Assembly: GCA_025890175.1 (NCBI GenBank)
Contig: JANPYM010000017.1
Coordinates: forward strand, 480,659 to 544,658
Source: Ciborinia camelliae
Taxonomy: Eukaryota > Ascomycota > Leotiomycetes > Helotiales > Sclerotiniaceae
DNA: 64,000 nt
Direction of reading: 5' to 3'
Under the pieces are notes generated by a model. The model was not told the origin of the DNA. It saw nothing but the letters and a program-made list of their open reading frames with translations, and searched no databases. Below, piece after piece: positions 47,601-60,808 of the stretch; the stretch's first letter is position 1, and every line of letters starts with the position of its first letter. The position numbers and the translations under genes were made by a program.

Positions 47601-50600
47601 TAGAAGGATAATAATCGCCTTTGGATTGTTTGACGATGATGAAATATGTCTCTCTTTGGCTTGGCCGGGTTCAGACTACCTGCTTCGAACGAGGGTTCGA
47701 GGGAAAGTTAATAATAAGATGCAAGATGTCAAACATATCCGAAAATAAATCGCACCATCAAATTACTCTACCTTTCGGCACTTGTTCTGAAACCACGCAA
47801 TCTTGCGATTTAAAGTATCAGCATCGACAATAATCCTCACGGGGTGCGTTTGGGGGAGCGGTTACCTTAATTTACAAACCAACCTCATTTGCCTGGTCCT
47901 ACCTGCCGGCGGGCTGGAGAGCATGATCGAGTCCACCTATTGCTCGGCAGTGTGACTGTAACAGAAGTGCTGTCGGTAAACTGCACTGTACAGTGCGCTG
48001 TACGTCGGTGAGCATGTGTGAAATTGTCCTCAGTACCAAGCACGATGATGCGAATATCCGAAAGCCACGCTTCTTCAGCGTACATGAAATCCATCAATGT
48101 GCCTTGCCGTGCTTGATTTGGTTGGATCAAAAGGAAGGTAATTTCCTTCTTTCATGGCCGCTTCGCAGGTCGCGGTCGCGTGCACGAAACTTACTCAGAC
48201 CGCCACCAATATCAACTCATCCCGATATTGGAATGCGTAAAGACACTGACACTGACGCTGTATTGTACCTCACCTACCAAAGCCTTCCCCCAATAATAGG
48301 ACGAGAATAATGCAATCTCTGTCAACGGTCTGCATGGCTCAGCAATGAGTGTGCGGGCTCATAGGGTGGTAAATGCGTCATCGCACCCATCGGCAAATCA
48401 TATCGTCGTACAGTGCAGGGCCGTTGTAAATGAAGCATGACATGGTTGATTATCACGAGACACAACTTCTTCGGTATGTGATGGAAAAGGAGGGTTGTTT
48501 GAAACTGTTGAATGCAGGCCCCCAATTTCTACAGTGGTTCTAGAAACCCGGGTAAGGCGATGGGATCAATACCGCATGAATGTGTTTGGAGCTTCATTTC
48601 TATTTGTCACTGCCCGATGAACTGGGAAGGATTTTGGATCCATGTGGGGAAAGATTGTTGTCTGATAACCCTTGTCCTTTAACGGCCAGCGTTTCGAGGA
48701 AGCGGTGAAGTACAATCAATTTTGGGCTATGGAGAAAGTGGCAAAGTGCGACGGTCACGTAGTAATCGGGCTTTGGCACGCAGTTAAGAAAGAAAACGTG
48801 GGCTAGTAGTAAGGTCGGATATGGGTACAGTATTAATATGGATCACAACTTTATCGAGAGTAACTTGTTTCCTGAGTATTAGCACTGAACCGTCAACATT
48901 TTTGACAGGTCCTAGATACACACCACATCACCGCCAAATTGAAGACTAGAAGGTAGGGGCCAAACCTAGCCTGACAAGTTACAACTTACAAGGAGGATTT
49001 GTGGGGTTGTCAAAGGAAGAGGGACAAATAACATTTTCGCATTCCCAATTAGATTAGCCGATCATCGTTAGCTTGTTGGTAAAACCTACCCTCTGTTAGA
49101 AATCATGTAGGTAAAGTTACGCTGCCCAGTATGTCAACAGCATTGGAGATCCACTGGCTCATACAGTGTAGTCTGTACGAAATGATCTCTCCTATTATCC
49201 TCTCTGATCTCGTATGATATGTATGGAGTGTTCGAAGGAGACTGTAGAGCATGCCAACACGAAGGGATGTAGTGCATAGACTCTCTTACTACACACTCGA
49301 TAGTTCCATATGCCATCCTAATTCGCATCTAGCAAGCATCATGACTGACCAGGGATATTTAAGGAGAGGCGCACAAATCACTTTGTGTCGTACTCGTCGT
49401 TAGTTTGCAACAACTAGTAAGGGGAGAAAGAGGGGAACATCCACCATCTTTTGAGAATCTGAGATCCAGTTTGAGTCCATTCCTAAAAGTGTAACATTGA
49501 AAGGAGGAGGAGGAGGTTCGACTCGTCACTCGTTCGAACATTGTAGCGAATAAGAGATTGAAATTGGTGAGATGGGTTTGTGGAATATCGAGGGAAAAAA
49601 AGCCTTGAGCGGGCATCAATAGTGGGCTCCCACGTTTTCTTGCCACGTTTTTTCTGGGATGTCCCGACATTTTAGTACAATGTGATATCATATATGATAT
49701 AAATAGTGGGGGGGACTGTTCTGGTGTCGCTTAAGGTGTTTGCAGAATCCACTGATGGATGGATCTTTCGGAAAAGGGTTCGGAAAAGTGAAATCCACAG
49801 AAGGATAACATCCTGGGCGAGGTGCACAAAGTCTATTATATCGGCGGATATGGCGAGTGCAAGGAGAAAATACAGTCAGATTTCCATGGGTAAGAATTGT
49901 ATTCCGTAATTGCCATTATTATTTGATAAAGGGACTCGGAAAGAAAAGAAGGGGGGATTCATTTTACAAAGAATCATGATCTAAGAACATGTCTTAACTT
50001 GATAAGGATTGAATGATCTTCTGTCTATTAACAATTTGATAATAGACTTTTACATGATTAGATACTGTACTAAGTATTCAATGTGAAAAGGCATTATTAT
50101 TATATTGGAATTGCTATATGGTAATGAAAAGCCATTAATTCCTTCATTTATGATTCAATTCAACCACAAGGCAATGTCTCAGCCTTGTGTCTTTCTTTTT
50201 ATAATAAGGTTAAAAAAGAAAAGAAAACTTGACATATTATTGATTTAACTATTTAATTAATTAATTGTTTAAACATTATTTTCCTTCTCATATATACCTA
50301 CGCTATTATTAAACTTCAACCAGCTACTAATAAATTAGACAAAACACAGATGAGTTCTTGAAGTCGAAAGTTACTCTACAATTTACAACTACAGTACCTT
50401 GGTATCGATTCTTAATATTTTTTGAACAATATCAGCCCCCAACAACCCAATATCACTTTCCTGCACCAGGCCAAGGTCATGTGCACATCCTACCTACCCA
50501 ACAGCATTGCATGTTATGCATAAAGAAACGTGCATCTCTGATTCTCTGTACTTGATTCTGTACTTCTTTGCATATCACGCACGCACTCACTCACGCACGC

Positions 50601-53600
50601 AAGCAAGCAAGCAAGCAAGCACGCAGTCAGAAATGCAACTGGATCACGTAACATAACATATCAACATGAATGATGAAACGGGGTGAAAGATTAGCCGTTT
50701 GTGAAAGATTAGCCGTCCACCAGAGCTGCTGTGAAACCGAGGATGAAGCATATGAACTTTGAAGCCGAGAATACCGAGGACCTTTTCCTTGGTTATGACT
50801 TATCAGTCGCTGGTTGAGGGAGGAACTTGAGCCAAAGATCACCACTTGGCACTTTATCAGTACTACTACCTTAATCTACTTGGTGATATTGGTATGGTTT
50901 ATACTATCCACTCATCTACCATACTCCGTACTGAATCCTGAGAGTCTGATGCTTTACTACATGCAGCAGTGTAACTGTTAAGTTAGCAACTACAGCAAAA
51001 AAGGTCTGTTCCCGACAGAGAAACTCTCCACTCCATCTACTCCATTTATTCCACCCAGGCACTTTCCGACTTTCAGGACAAATGCAATTTGCAATAATAT
51101 ATGTACATAAATAAATGAAGTTTCAACAACCACAAAGCGTGGGATCGCTACCCAATCTTTGGAAATTGGCATACACTTTTGGTACAGAGGTACCCCGGCA
51201 CTTCCCCCAGCATGATTCCCTTTGACTCCGTCCTCTTCCCAAAAAATGGGAAATTCCCAGAATCCAGATTCTTCCATTAGGCATCTAGACACAAGACAAG
51301 ACTGGAAATCACCACCAATACGAAGAACCCAAAGGGGAACTGCCACCGACCAATCAGCACAGTATATTTCGCGACAAGGTTTTTAACCTTATCTACGGAG
51401 TACGGAGATGAGATTACGCTTCAAAGATTCAAAGGCAAGAGATCGCCAAGCTATGGGACCCCCTTTTAATGATGTATATAGATAGGGTATACTTGGTATT
51501 ACATATCTACTTACGAATAATGTTGAAAGGGGTTGTCTAACTGGTCTAGGTTGTCTAATTGGTCTAATTGGTCTAATTGATTTAACTGGTTTGTCTAACT
51601 TATCTTTTATGATATATTTGATATATTTGATATATAGACCAAGTGATCAGCCGTCAAATCTATCGCACAGCATTCACTTGAGCCTCCCAGAGTCTCAGAC
51701 AGAAGAAGTGGAACTTTTGACAGAATCTTTAGCCTTGTCAATCCAATTTCCAAATTCCCTTTGAAGAGTTACGTTCGTTACTTTCTACACAAGACATAAT
51801 TGCATCACCACTGACCAGCACAACCTTTCCCAGCAACCAACAAGTTACAACACACGCACATCACTCACCAGTCCAAACCCCCGTCCCCTGTTCCCAATAA
51901 TTTCCGATGCGGGTACAGATTACTGTTTCATTTTCTCTTTCTGACCACTATGACAAACCAACAGTCTTTCTTCTTTGTCATGGAAAGGATGTCGAAATTT
52001 AAATTAAAGTATGGGTTTCACAATCGTAAGAGTTTTCTAGAAAGCTTCTAGAAGGTTTCTGGAAACGCTGGGCGTTCTTCCTCAGCCACCACCACCCTCC
52101 TTGCGTCCTTGTCTCATTTTTATTGATCTCCATGAATCCCATGAGTCATGATCCATCCATCTCATTCATCCTAAACTTCCATGAGCAGGCATTCGGGATT
52201 CTACGTGTCTTCTATCGCTGCCTAGGATAGATAGTTCATCCGAATCAAAATGAAGGAGAGAGCGCTGACAGGCTGGCTGAAGCGTAGGAAAATGGATGGA
52301 TGTATGTACATGGACCCAAAATACTTCGGTTCCAGAATCTCGTGAGGCGACAATCCCTCGGTAAATAATTGGAACATGTCAGTCTATACCGACGGTCATA
52401 CCCGAATCCTCTCAATTGATACAAAGAATACAGAACGATCGATACCTGCCTTCAGATATCAATGTGGACGTCTCGAAGGACCAATATTATCCTCGTACAA
52501 TCATCTCCCCCATATACGACAATGGTGAGAAATTGTACACTTGCCTCTGTGTGGACTCCCAGTCCCAGTCCCAGGTCGCAATACGCGATTCGCAAGAATA
52601 GGAAATCTTTTCCCCCTTCCCAAATTCTTAAGCCGAACTCGGGGCACGTCCATCCCCTTACCGTTCTCCAATTTATCCATCCTACCCTACCTTTCCCATC
52701 CTATCACATCCTTCACGAATCGAGAGATTATGTATGAGGGTATCATCTCTGCACCCAAAGCGTCCTTCCTAAACCGAACACGCCGGGTATCCGGATGGTA
52801 AGTCACCTGCATCTTTGGCACCGATATTCCTGGTACGCATCCCTCGTGGCTTTTTCCCGAGACGTACACATGTGATTTTTGTATGGATAGGATAGCATAC
52901 ACCACCGCTCCTTGGTCAATTTATGGTACGGTACGGTGCGCTACGGTACTGACTAGAATGTGAGTAATGCATGGCATGCCATGCCATGCCATTGTAACGC
53001 AACGTGATGTGAGGGGTTGGGTCGGGATGTGATGTGATGCGATAAGATTTGATGGGCGAATCGGGATAGGAGGGAGTGAGGGGAAACGCAGGTCTAGCCT
53101 AGGCACTAATTATCCTGTCCTGTGGTAGAGAATTGAAGTTTGAAGGTGGTGTGTATGATGATGGTTGGATTGATTGAATGGATCATCGTACCTAGTATAC
53201 AATATATACCTACATACATTTATCTGCATCGGAAAATTTCAATGGCATCAATGTCGTGTTCTACACACTACCCTCCCTTACTGTACAGTAGAAAGTAGAA
53301 AGTCGAAAGTAGAATCTCCTGATATCATATCATATCTTGAAGCAATAGTATGGATTGCGTGTTTCTATTGCGTGTGCATCGTACGGTCCTGTAAGATATG
53401 TGTATCGCTTCCATAATGTAGATGTGGATGCCTATCTAGGTATCCAAGGTTGGTAGGTAGGCAAATTTGGATTATTAGGCATAACACGGCAATCAATCAA
53501 TAGAATTAAGGTTCTTTTTCATTCCTGCTTCTTTCTCCGTTCAAGTTCGAACCTCTGTTGCCTCAAGTCGTTGCCAGTAAGGTAACCTCCATCCATACCC

Positions 53601-54473
53601 GACATACTGAACCCAGGTTATTCGTCGCAACCTACCTACAGGCAACACAATACACCAGAATAGCCGATCGGCTCGCAAGCAAACAAATAAACATACCTAT
53701 TGATCCCTCCTCCGGGAGTCTCACCTCACCTCACCTCATAGTCAGCCATCTAGGTATCTACCTACTTAAATAAGGTAATCATTGAGTGATACAGCCAACA
53801 AAAAAAAAACAAAAACAAAAACACAACCTCCCTCCGCACTCGGAGAAAATAAATGATGTGATAGATGAGGTATTTAGGTACTTAGGTACTTTAAGCTTAA
53901 ATACCTACCTACCTAACTTCAACTCACATAAACATATAAAGTAGATAAGCAAAGCAAGCACCACGAGTGTGAGATGTGCTTACTTGATTTACTTGATTTA
54001 TTTGATTTATTACCTAGATGATACTAAGAATAACAATCCCCAAACAAACGCGCAACGCAATGGAAGATGCGCAATAAGACCATGGCATATTGTACATCTA
54101 TAATGTGGCGATATCTATCTATAGACCATCAGATTGACGCCTGGGGATCACCGGGTGCATGTGTCTGCGTGTCTGTTGAGTGGCTGACGCGTGCAAAGGA
54201 CGCAGTCGGTAGGTGAGCCGCTGAGTGGCGGGAGATGTTCGCGTGGTGTATGCTGGTACTGCCCAGGTGGTGTTGGTGGGAGCGGGTGTGGGTGTGGGTT
54301 GTGTGTGTGTGGTTCTGACATGATACGGAGGACGGAGAATAGAGGATAGAGATGAGAACGAGGGAATTAGATGAGGAGATTAGATGATTAGATGATTGTG
54401 CGTACGGATCTCGAAATATGCGACGGCATATGGAGGTAGGATATAAGAAGTAGGAAGTAGGAGTTAGGATATA

Positions 54474-54490
54474 GGGTTTAGGGTTTAGGG
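54474..54490 (+). repeat. Short telomere-like TTTAGGG units
   Basis: GGGTTTAGGGTTTAGGG, about two and a half units. Too short to call an interstitial telomere. Confidence 0.6.
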
Positions 54491-55238
54491 TATAGGAATC
54501 GGGATATATATGCATTTCTCTCTATACCAACGATAACATAAATCAACATAAGCAAGCCAGTTAGTTATCAACGCCGACTCATGAAATTGAGGGTAGGTAT
54601 TCAGAGTTAGTTCTAGTCGAGTCTAGTCGAGTTGAGTCAGTATCAGGATGTTATGGTTAGTTTATGCGAGAGTAGATAGTTATGAATATGAAGGGGAGGA
54701 GAGTGACGAAGTGATCGATCGTTCGTTCGCTTTACCACGATCCCTACCGCTTGCAAAAGGGTCGATACTGGATGCGAGATTCGAGAACCTAGCGTGCTAA
54801 TATACTATATATGATGTTATTGTATTGTTATAGAGAATATATGTATGTATGTATGTATGTAGAGAGTCAGGTGTATGAATGTATAGGGATATATATTTGA
54901 CCTTGATACATACCTACCTATCTGACTGAGAAACTGGGGAAAATATGACATGTTTATGTTTATGAACCTGTATTCGTTGCTTGTGCAGGCAGGCGTCTTT
55001 GATATATATCTTCTGATCTGATCTTTTGCAGCGCAGTATACATACATGCATGTTTTTGAATGAGTTAGAGAGGGGCTGAAGACTTACTTTCTTCTCATGG
55101 GATGGGATTATCTATCTACTTCCTTGTATGTTATGTTTTGGTTTAGATTTCTTGCTATATGATGGATAGGTATGTATGTATATATATATATATAAAACGC
55201 AAGGTTGAAGAAGAGAGTAAACGGATACTTATTATCAG

Positions 55239-55242
<4 letters not shown>

Positions 55243-55281
<39 letters not shown>
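55243..55281. repeat. TA dinucleotide microsatellite
   Basis: About 19 uninterrupted TA units. Confidence 0.9.
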
Positions 55282-55283
<2 letters not shown>

Positions 55284-55404
55284 GTGTATAATATAGACCA
55301 CCTACCTATCTTATATATAACCACCCGTAAGAAACCCGAATAGAAAGAAAGTATCTCAATCTCAAATCGAATAGTTCCTATCAGATACCTACCCATTAAC
55401 AAAA

Positions 55405-55464
55405 AAAAATATCTACCTACCTACCTATATCATTATATATATAGGTAGGTAGGTAGATATTTTT
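55405..55464. repeat. Perfect 26-bp inverted repeat
   Basis: Left arm 55405-55430 and right arm 55439-55464 are exact reverse complements (AAAAATATCTACC... / ...GGTAGATATTTTT) around the 8-nt spacer CATTATAT. The arms carry triple CTAC/GTAG repeats. It could form a strong cruciform or RNA hairpin. Confidence 0.95.
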
Positions 55465-56033
55465 ATTACCTAGTATATGAGAAGAAGAACTTGAGATTAG
55501 AATCCCCGCCATGAAGCACCTACAAAAGTGACTACCTACCATTAACTTAAGTATACCTATCAAGCAAGGAACATCAGATGGGAAGAAGTGGATGTGTTTG
55601 TTGCAAGAATGTAGAGTGGAATAGGGAGGGTATTTTATATTTTATCTTTTATATAAAACATTATATTATTGTGTATCGAGCTAGTGTATGTAGAACTACT
55701 TTATATCAACATTTTATATATGGAGATGAGTTGAGTTGAGATTCGATGCGATTATAGATTGAGAAAGGGTGTGAGAACTTACTTATGTATATATGTTGAG
55801 ATGTGATAGTTGGAAGTTGAAATTGATGATCTTATCTTGCTTTAGCTATTAATGTTGATGTTGGTGTATGTGAGAACAATATCATCATATCACATATCAT
55901 GGAAGTCCAGTAGGTGAATATCACCTACACTTATATCAGGAGAATAACTCGGTTAGGGACGTGTATCAGCTACGGAATGCCATTTATGACTGGAAACATA
56001 GATAGAAGCCCAGTGTCTTTCACAATACCCCAA

Positions 56034-57813
56034 CCCAAGAAAGACGATAAAACCAAACCCAAAACCCAAAACCAAAAACCAAAAATAAGAGAACGCGAAG
56101 ACCAAGATAATAAATAATATGACTCAATGAATCCCAATGCGATATGATGCGTGTAACCTTTCAATTTTGAAACCTATCTATCTAAACCCATCTCCACCGA
56201 AAAATCCGAAAAATCAAAATACACACTAACCAACCAACCAACCAACTAACCGTTACAAACCCATCCTCCCACAACACGAGCATCGATAGCAAGCAGCAGG
56301 AGCCCATCATCACACTCCAACCTTCCTTCCTTCCTTCCTTCGTCCTTCTCAAATCCTTAGAACCCAATCCGATGTATAAAAAGAACCTAACTATATTTAT
56401 TACCTTTCATAGAAATGAAGATTATCTTATCCCGGAGATATCTAGTTGATATCTAGTTGATATCCAATCCAATATCCCATCAAACGCCATCACATCAGCT
56501 CTTTAAACCGCACCGTATTCCATCCCATTTAATCCCATGCCACCCCACCCCCACTACAAAACCAAGAAACCCACCGCCCCAACCACAAACAAGCCGCCGA
56601 GCAAACCACCAACACCGACCTCGCGTCTCCTCGCGGCGCCGAAAAATTGTTCCGGCGCGCTCCCACACCCGTACCCGTACCCGCGGCGGAAAAATCGTCC
56701 GACCCCGCGCCCCCAACTTCACTCGGCAGCGGGAAACTGGCAAATGAATCAGAGGTATCGGTGTCAGTGGGCGCGGGATTGGCGAGCGGGAGAAGACCGG
56801 AGGGAGGGCTCGAGGCCGCGAGGATCTCGGCATTATTTAGTGCGGGGAAGGATTGAGGGGGGAAGATGGCGGAGGGGAGGGGGAGGATGCCGGCGGGGGG
56901 AGAGGGGGAGGGAGACGGAGAGGAGGAGGCGGCGAGGATGTTGCCGGGAAGGATGGGGGGTGCGGCGGGAGAGGGATCGGGGGATTGTGGGAGGATGGCG
57001 GGGGTGAGAGCGAGGCCCGGGAGGGCATGCGATACCGTGCAGGGACTGGGTGGTTATTTGGTTAGTTTCTTTTCTTGATTATATGATTCTCGCTACGGGG
57101 ATAGGGGAAGGGGAAAGGGGCGATAGGAGAAGAAGAGAAAAAATGATTCGAAAAAAAAATGCAAAGGCGAAATAAACAAAACACACCAATCGGTAATAGT
57201 AAGAGTCGAAGCCTCGGTAACCGTATACGTAATGCCATTATGCTCGATTTTCGTAGCAAAAGGACAATAAGTGGTAAGCGCCGTGACGATTTCCGTAGTA
57301 TACACGACGTGAGGAGAAGGATCATCATCATCATCGCCGTGGTTATTGTTGAAATTGATGTTGTAGAAATTGTTGTCGTTGTCGTTGATGTTGACATTGG
57401 TGTTGGTGTTGGTGTTGGTGTTTTGATTGTAATTCTCGTTTTGGTTCTGGTTTTGATTCTGGTTTTGGTTCGCGTTGGCGTTGGCGTTGATGTTGGGGTT
57501 GAGATTCCCATTTAGATTTCCACTGTCGCTTCCGCTTCCGCTTCCGCTTCCACTTCCAATTCCACTTCCACTTCCGCTATCAGCTCTAGAATCGAGTCCA
57601 GCAGAGACGAAGGAGGAGAGCGGAAGAAGGAGGAAAGCGAGGGTTAGGAGGGTGCTAGATTGACGATGCATTTTGAGATTTGATTCCGAGTAATCGTGCC
57701 TTAATCAAATCAAACGAGAGATTGTGTACTATGATCAAGAGTGATTCTCAGACTGAGAGAGTTCACTATCAAGAAGAGAAAGAACGAACGAGCGAACGAA
57801 CGACTTGAAATCA
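56034..57813. repeat. Left copy of second duplicated segment, contig end
   Basis: 1780 bp repeated at 57824-59604. The only difference I see is one C fewer in the CTCCCACACCC run near 56663 (the right copy has CTCCCCACACCC). It is followed directly by the N gap. Interpreted as unmerged contig overlap. Confidence 0.9.
56554..57671 (-). pseudogene. Assembly-duplicate copy of the GPI cell-wall gene, frameshifted
   Basis: Same gene as 58344-59462. Exon 1 (57187-57671) is identical in sequence; exon 2 starts at 57045. A missing C near 56663 shifts the frame before the GPI-attachment tail, so the conserved end is out of frame. This is most simply a base-calling error at a contig end, not a real second gene. 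Confidence 0.85.
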
Positions 57814-57823
57814 NNNNNNNNNN
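57814..57823. other. Assembly gap (10 N)
   Basis: Ten N between duplicated flanks. Confidence 0.99.
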
Positions 57824-59604
57824 CCCAAGAAAGACGATAAAACCAAACCCAAAACCCAAAACCAAAAACCAAAAATAAGAGAACGCGAAGACCAAGATAA
57901 TAAATAATATGACTCAATGAATCCCAATGCGATATGATGCGTGTAACCTTTCAATTTTGAAACCTATCTATCTAAACCCATCTCCACCGAAAAATCCGAA
58001 AAATCAAAATACACACTAACCAACCAACCAACCAACTAACCGTTACAAACCCATCCTCCCACAACACGAGCATCGATAGCAAGCAGCAGGAGCCCATCAT
58101 CACACTCCAACCTTCCTTCCTTCCTTCCTTCGTCCTTCTCAAATCCTTAGAACCCAATCCGATGTATAAAAAGAACCTAACTATATTTATTACCTTTCAT
58201 AGAAATGAAGATTATCTTATCCCGGAGATATCTAGTTGATATCTAGTTGATATCCAATCCAATATCCCATCAAACGCCATCACATCAGCTCTTTAAACCG
58301 CACCGTATTCCATCCCATTTAATCCCATGCCACCCCACCCCCACTACAAAACCAAGAAACCCACCGCCCCAACCACAAACAAGCCGCCGAGCAAACCACC
58401 AACACCGACCTCGCGTCTCCTCGCGGCGCCGAAAAATTGTTCCGGCGCGCTCCCCACACCCGTACCCGTACCCGCGGCGGAAAAATCGTCCGACCCCGCG
58501 CCCCCAACTTCACTCGGCAGCGGGAAACTGGCAAATGAATCAGAGGTATCGGTGTCAGTGGGCGCGGGATTGGCGAGCGGGAGAAGACCGGAGGGAGGGC
58601 TCGAGGCCGCGAGGATCTCGGCATTATTTAGTGCGGGGAAGGATTGAGGGGGGAAGATGGCGGAGGGGAGGGGGAGGATGCCGGCGGGGGGAGAGGGGGA
58701 GGGAGACGGAGAGGAGGAGGCGGCGAGGATGTTGCCGGGAAGGATGGGGGGTGCGGCGGGAGAGGGATCGGGGGATTGTGGGAGGATGGCGGGGGTGAGA
58801 GCGAGGCCCGGGAGGGCATGCGATACCGTGCAGGGACTGGGTGGTTATTTGGTTAGTTTCTTTTCTTGATTATATGATTCTCGCTACGGGGATAGGGGAA
58901 GGGGAAAGGGGCGATAGGAGAAGAAGAGAAAAAATGATTCGAAAAAAAAATGCAAAGGCGAAATAAACAAAACACACCAATCGGTAATAGTAAGAGTCGA
59001 AGCCTCGGTAACCGTATACGTAATGCCATTATGCTCGATTTTCGTAGCAAAAGGACAATAAGTGGTAAGCGCCGTGACGATTTCCGTAGTATACACGACG
59101 TGAGGAGAAGGATCATCATCATCATCGCCGTGGTTATTGTTGAAATTGATGTTGTAGAAATTGTTGTCGTTGTCGTTGATGTTGACATTGGTGTTGGTGT
59201 TGGTGTTGGTGTTTTGATTGTAATTCTCGTTTTGGTTCTGGTTTTGATTCTGGTTTTGGTTCGCGTTGGCGTTGGCGTTGATGTTGGGGTTGAGATTCCC
59301 ATTTAGATTTCCACTGTCGCTTCCGCTTCCGCTTCCGCTTCCACTTCCAATTCCACTTCCACTTCCGCTATCAGCTCTAGAATCGAGTCCAGCAGAGACG
59401 AAGGAGGAGAGCGGAAGAAGGAGGAAAGCGAGGGTTAGGAGGGTGCTAGATTGACGATGCATTTTGAGATTTGATTCCGAGTAATCGTGCCTTAATCAAA
59501 TCAAACGAGAGATTGTGTACTATGATCAAGAGTGATTCTCAGACTGAGAGAGTTCACTATCAAGAAGAGAAAGAACGAACGAGCGAACGAACGACTTGAA
59601 ATCA
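57824..59604. repeat. Right copy of second duplicated segment, contig start
   Basis: 1781 bp matching 56034-57813. It continues into unique DNA at 59605. It carries the intact version of the cell-wall gene. Confidence 0.9.
58344..59462 (-). CDS. GPI-anchored cell-wall protein with Sed1/Spi1-type module
   Basis: Exons 58978-59462 and 58344-58836, joined by a 141-nt intron (GTGTGT...CCCAG, with CTAAC branch site); 325 residues. A signal peptide (about 1-24, [17 protein letters not shown]) precedes a Ser-Gly dipeptide run and an Asn-X dipeptide tract ([20 protein letters not shown]). Next is the module [20 protein letters not shown]...[20 protein letters not shown], very like the yeast Sed1/Spi1 wall-protein repeat with its paired Cys. 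The Cys of ITDC is completed across the splice junction, supporting it. A Pro/Ser-rich stalk follows, then a hydrophobic C-terminus ([20 protein letters not shown]) fitting GPI transfer. Expected at the cell wall as a covalently linked structural mannoprotein. An identical broken copy lies across the gap. Confidence 0.88.
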
Positions 59605-60808
59605 ACTTGACCAGACCTCCTGGACTTAAATCCCAAGCGAAAAGAATGCGCGGTTGAACGAACAACCAAAGAATACCTAGCTAGGGAGATCCCCTCTATA
59701 AGTGTTGACGGGTCAACTCACGCACTCAGCACGATGCCAAAAAATCCCAGCTCGATTTTCCCGAGGCGAAAATCGCGTCTTCCCGCGTATCCCATCCTCT
59801 CCCTATCAGAACTCGTGAATGCGAGCCCGAAAGCTTGTTTGTGCTTATTTATAGCCTTGGAATGTGGAAGCACCGCCTTTCGCAAGTCGCGTTCACGACG
59901 TTTGAGATGCGAGGAATGTGTCTCGCGCGTGGGGCGCATTCCAGCCTCCTTGATCGCTCGGTATGTGGTTTCATGTCCGGGTGATGGCACCGGTGCCGTC
60001 GACGATGAAGGTGTGCGCCTCGCTCGTCTTTGAATATGGCGTGCGTACGCGTCGATCTTACATAGCATGTTGAAATGAGATGGCCAATTGTACGAAGGAA
60101 AGCGTCCAATGTCAACATTTTGGAACGCGTAACTTGAATTCCTCTTATCGGACATTTTTCGACACCAGGAGTCTCGACTCCAGTAGTCATAGATGAATCA
60201 CTTGATTGATGTCTGCCTTTGCACCAAACGAGCAGCGAGACAATAGATGAAAGCTCAGGTCGCCAATACAAGCAAAGATATGTTACATACTTATGGATTT
60301 TACGTTTCCCACTTGGATGTATTTTCCCCGTGGCAACGTAGAAGTCCACGCACGTCGGGGATAGGGTGAGTAGGTATAAAGTAATTCCATTGTTTCATCC
60401 CCCCGCCGACTACTAAATCGAGTCATCTTACTTATAGGTAATAGTCTTTAGTGATTCGGTGACTACCAAATCCAAATTATGAAAGAGTACTCATTCAATA
60501 TACATGAGCTAATACACAACCAAAGAATGATAGGAGGGCCAACCAATAAGGTATCTGTTCACAATCCCAACTCCAAATACGCTAGTATGTAGTACCTACA
60601 TACAATCCAGTCGTGTATGATGTCCTCACGCTTTCCCCTCTGAAATATTCAATTTTGCGTCGTATTTAATCACCTGGTATAATATAAAAAAAAGTCGCTT
60701 CTTGACTTCCAATTCGCAGAAGATCGGCCGTAAACTTCGTAGATTCGTCTCTAAATCCCCAACCACAACCACTAAAACTCATCCATACTATCCTCATCTT
60801 CATCTTCA
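59605..60808. other. Intergenic; one dubious ORF pair
   Basis: Upstream side of the cell-wall gene. At 59718-60155 both strands are open for more than 95 codons: minus MSDKRNSSYAFQNVDIG..., plus 59734-60033. The GC content there is higher than in the surroundings. Neither translation is recognisable, so I do not call a gene. Confidence 0.4.

Larger units (their letters stand above)
44631..56033. other. 11-kb gene-poor region
   Basis: I find no ORF with coding character or known domain. Contents: poly-T/AT tracts, GGAACT repeats (about 45663-45692), TACCTAGGTA palindromes (45974-45983, 46879-46888), dense ACCTACCTA/TAGGTAGG tracts at 46860-47060, CAAG repeats near 50600, telomere-like TTTAGGG units at 54474-54490, a TA run at about 55243-55281 and a 26-bp hairpin at 55405-55464. 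It may include the flbA promoter and long 5' leader, and unannotated ncRNA. Confidence 0.5.

Noticed and set aside
47680..47710. GGTTCGAGG string resembling a tRNA T-arm
   Set aside because: No acceptor stem, D-arm or anticodon arm could be folded around it.
54474..54490. Telomere-like repeats taken as an ancient chromosome end
   Set aside because: Fewer than three units and of TTTAGGG type; chance or simple-repeat drift is enough.
59718..60155. Overlapping ORFs on both strands in a GC-richer patch
   Set aside because: Neither strand gives a recognisable protein; could be a real gene but the strand cannot be decided.
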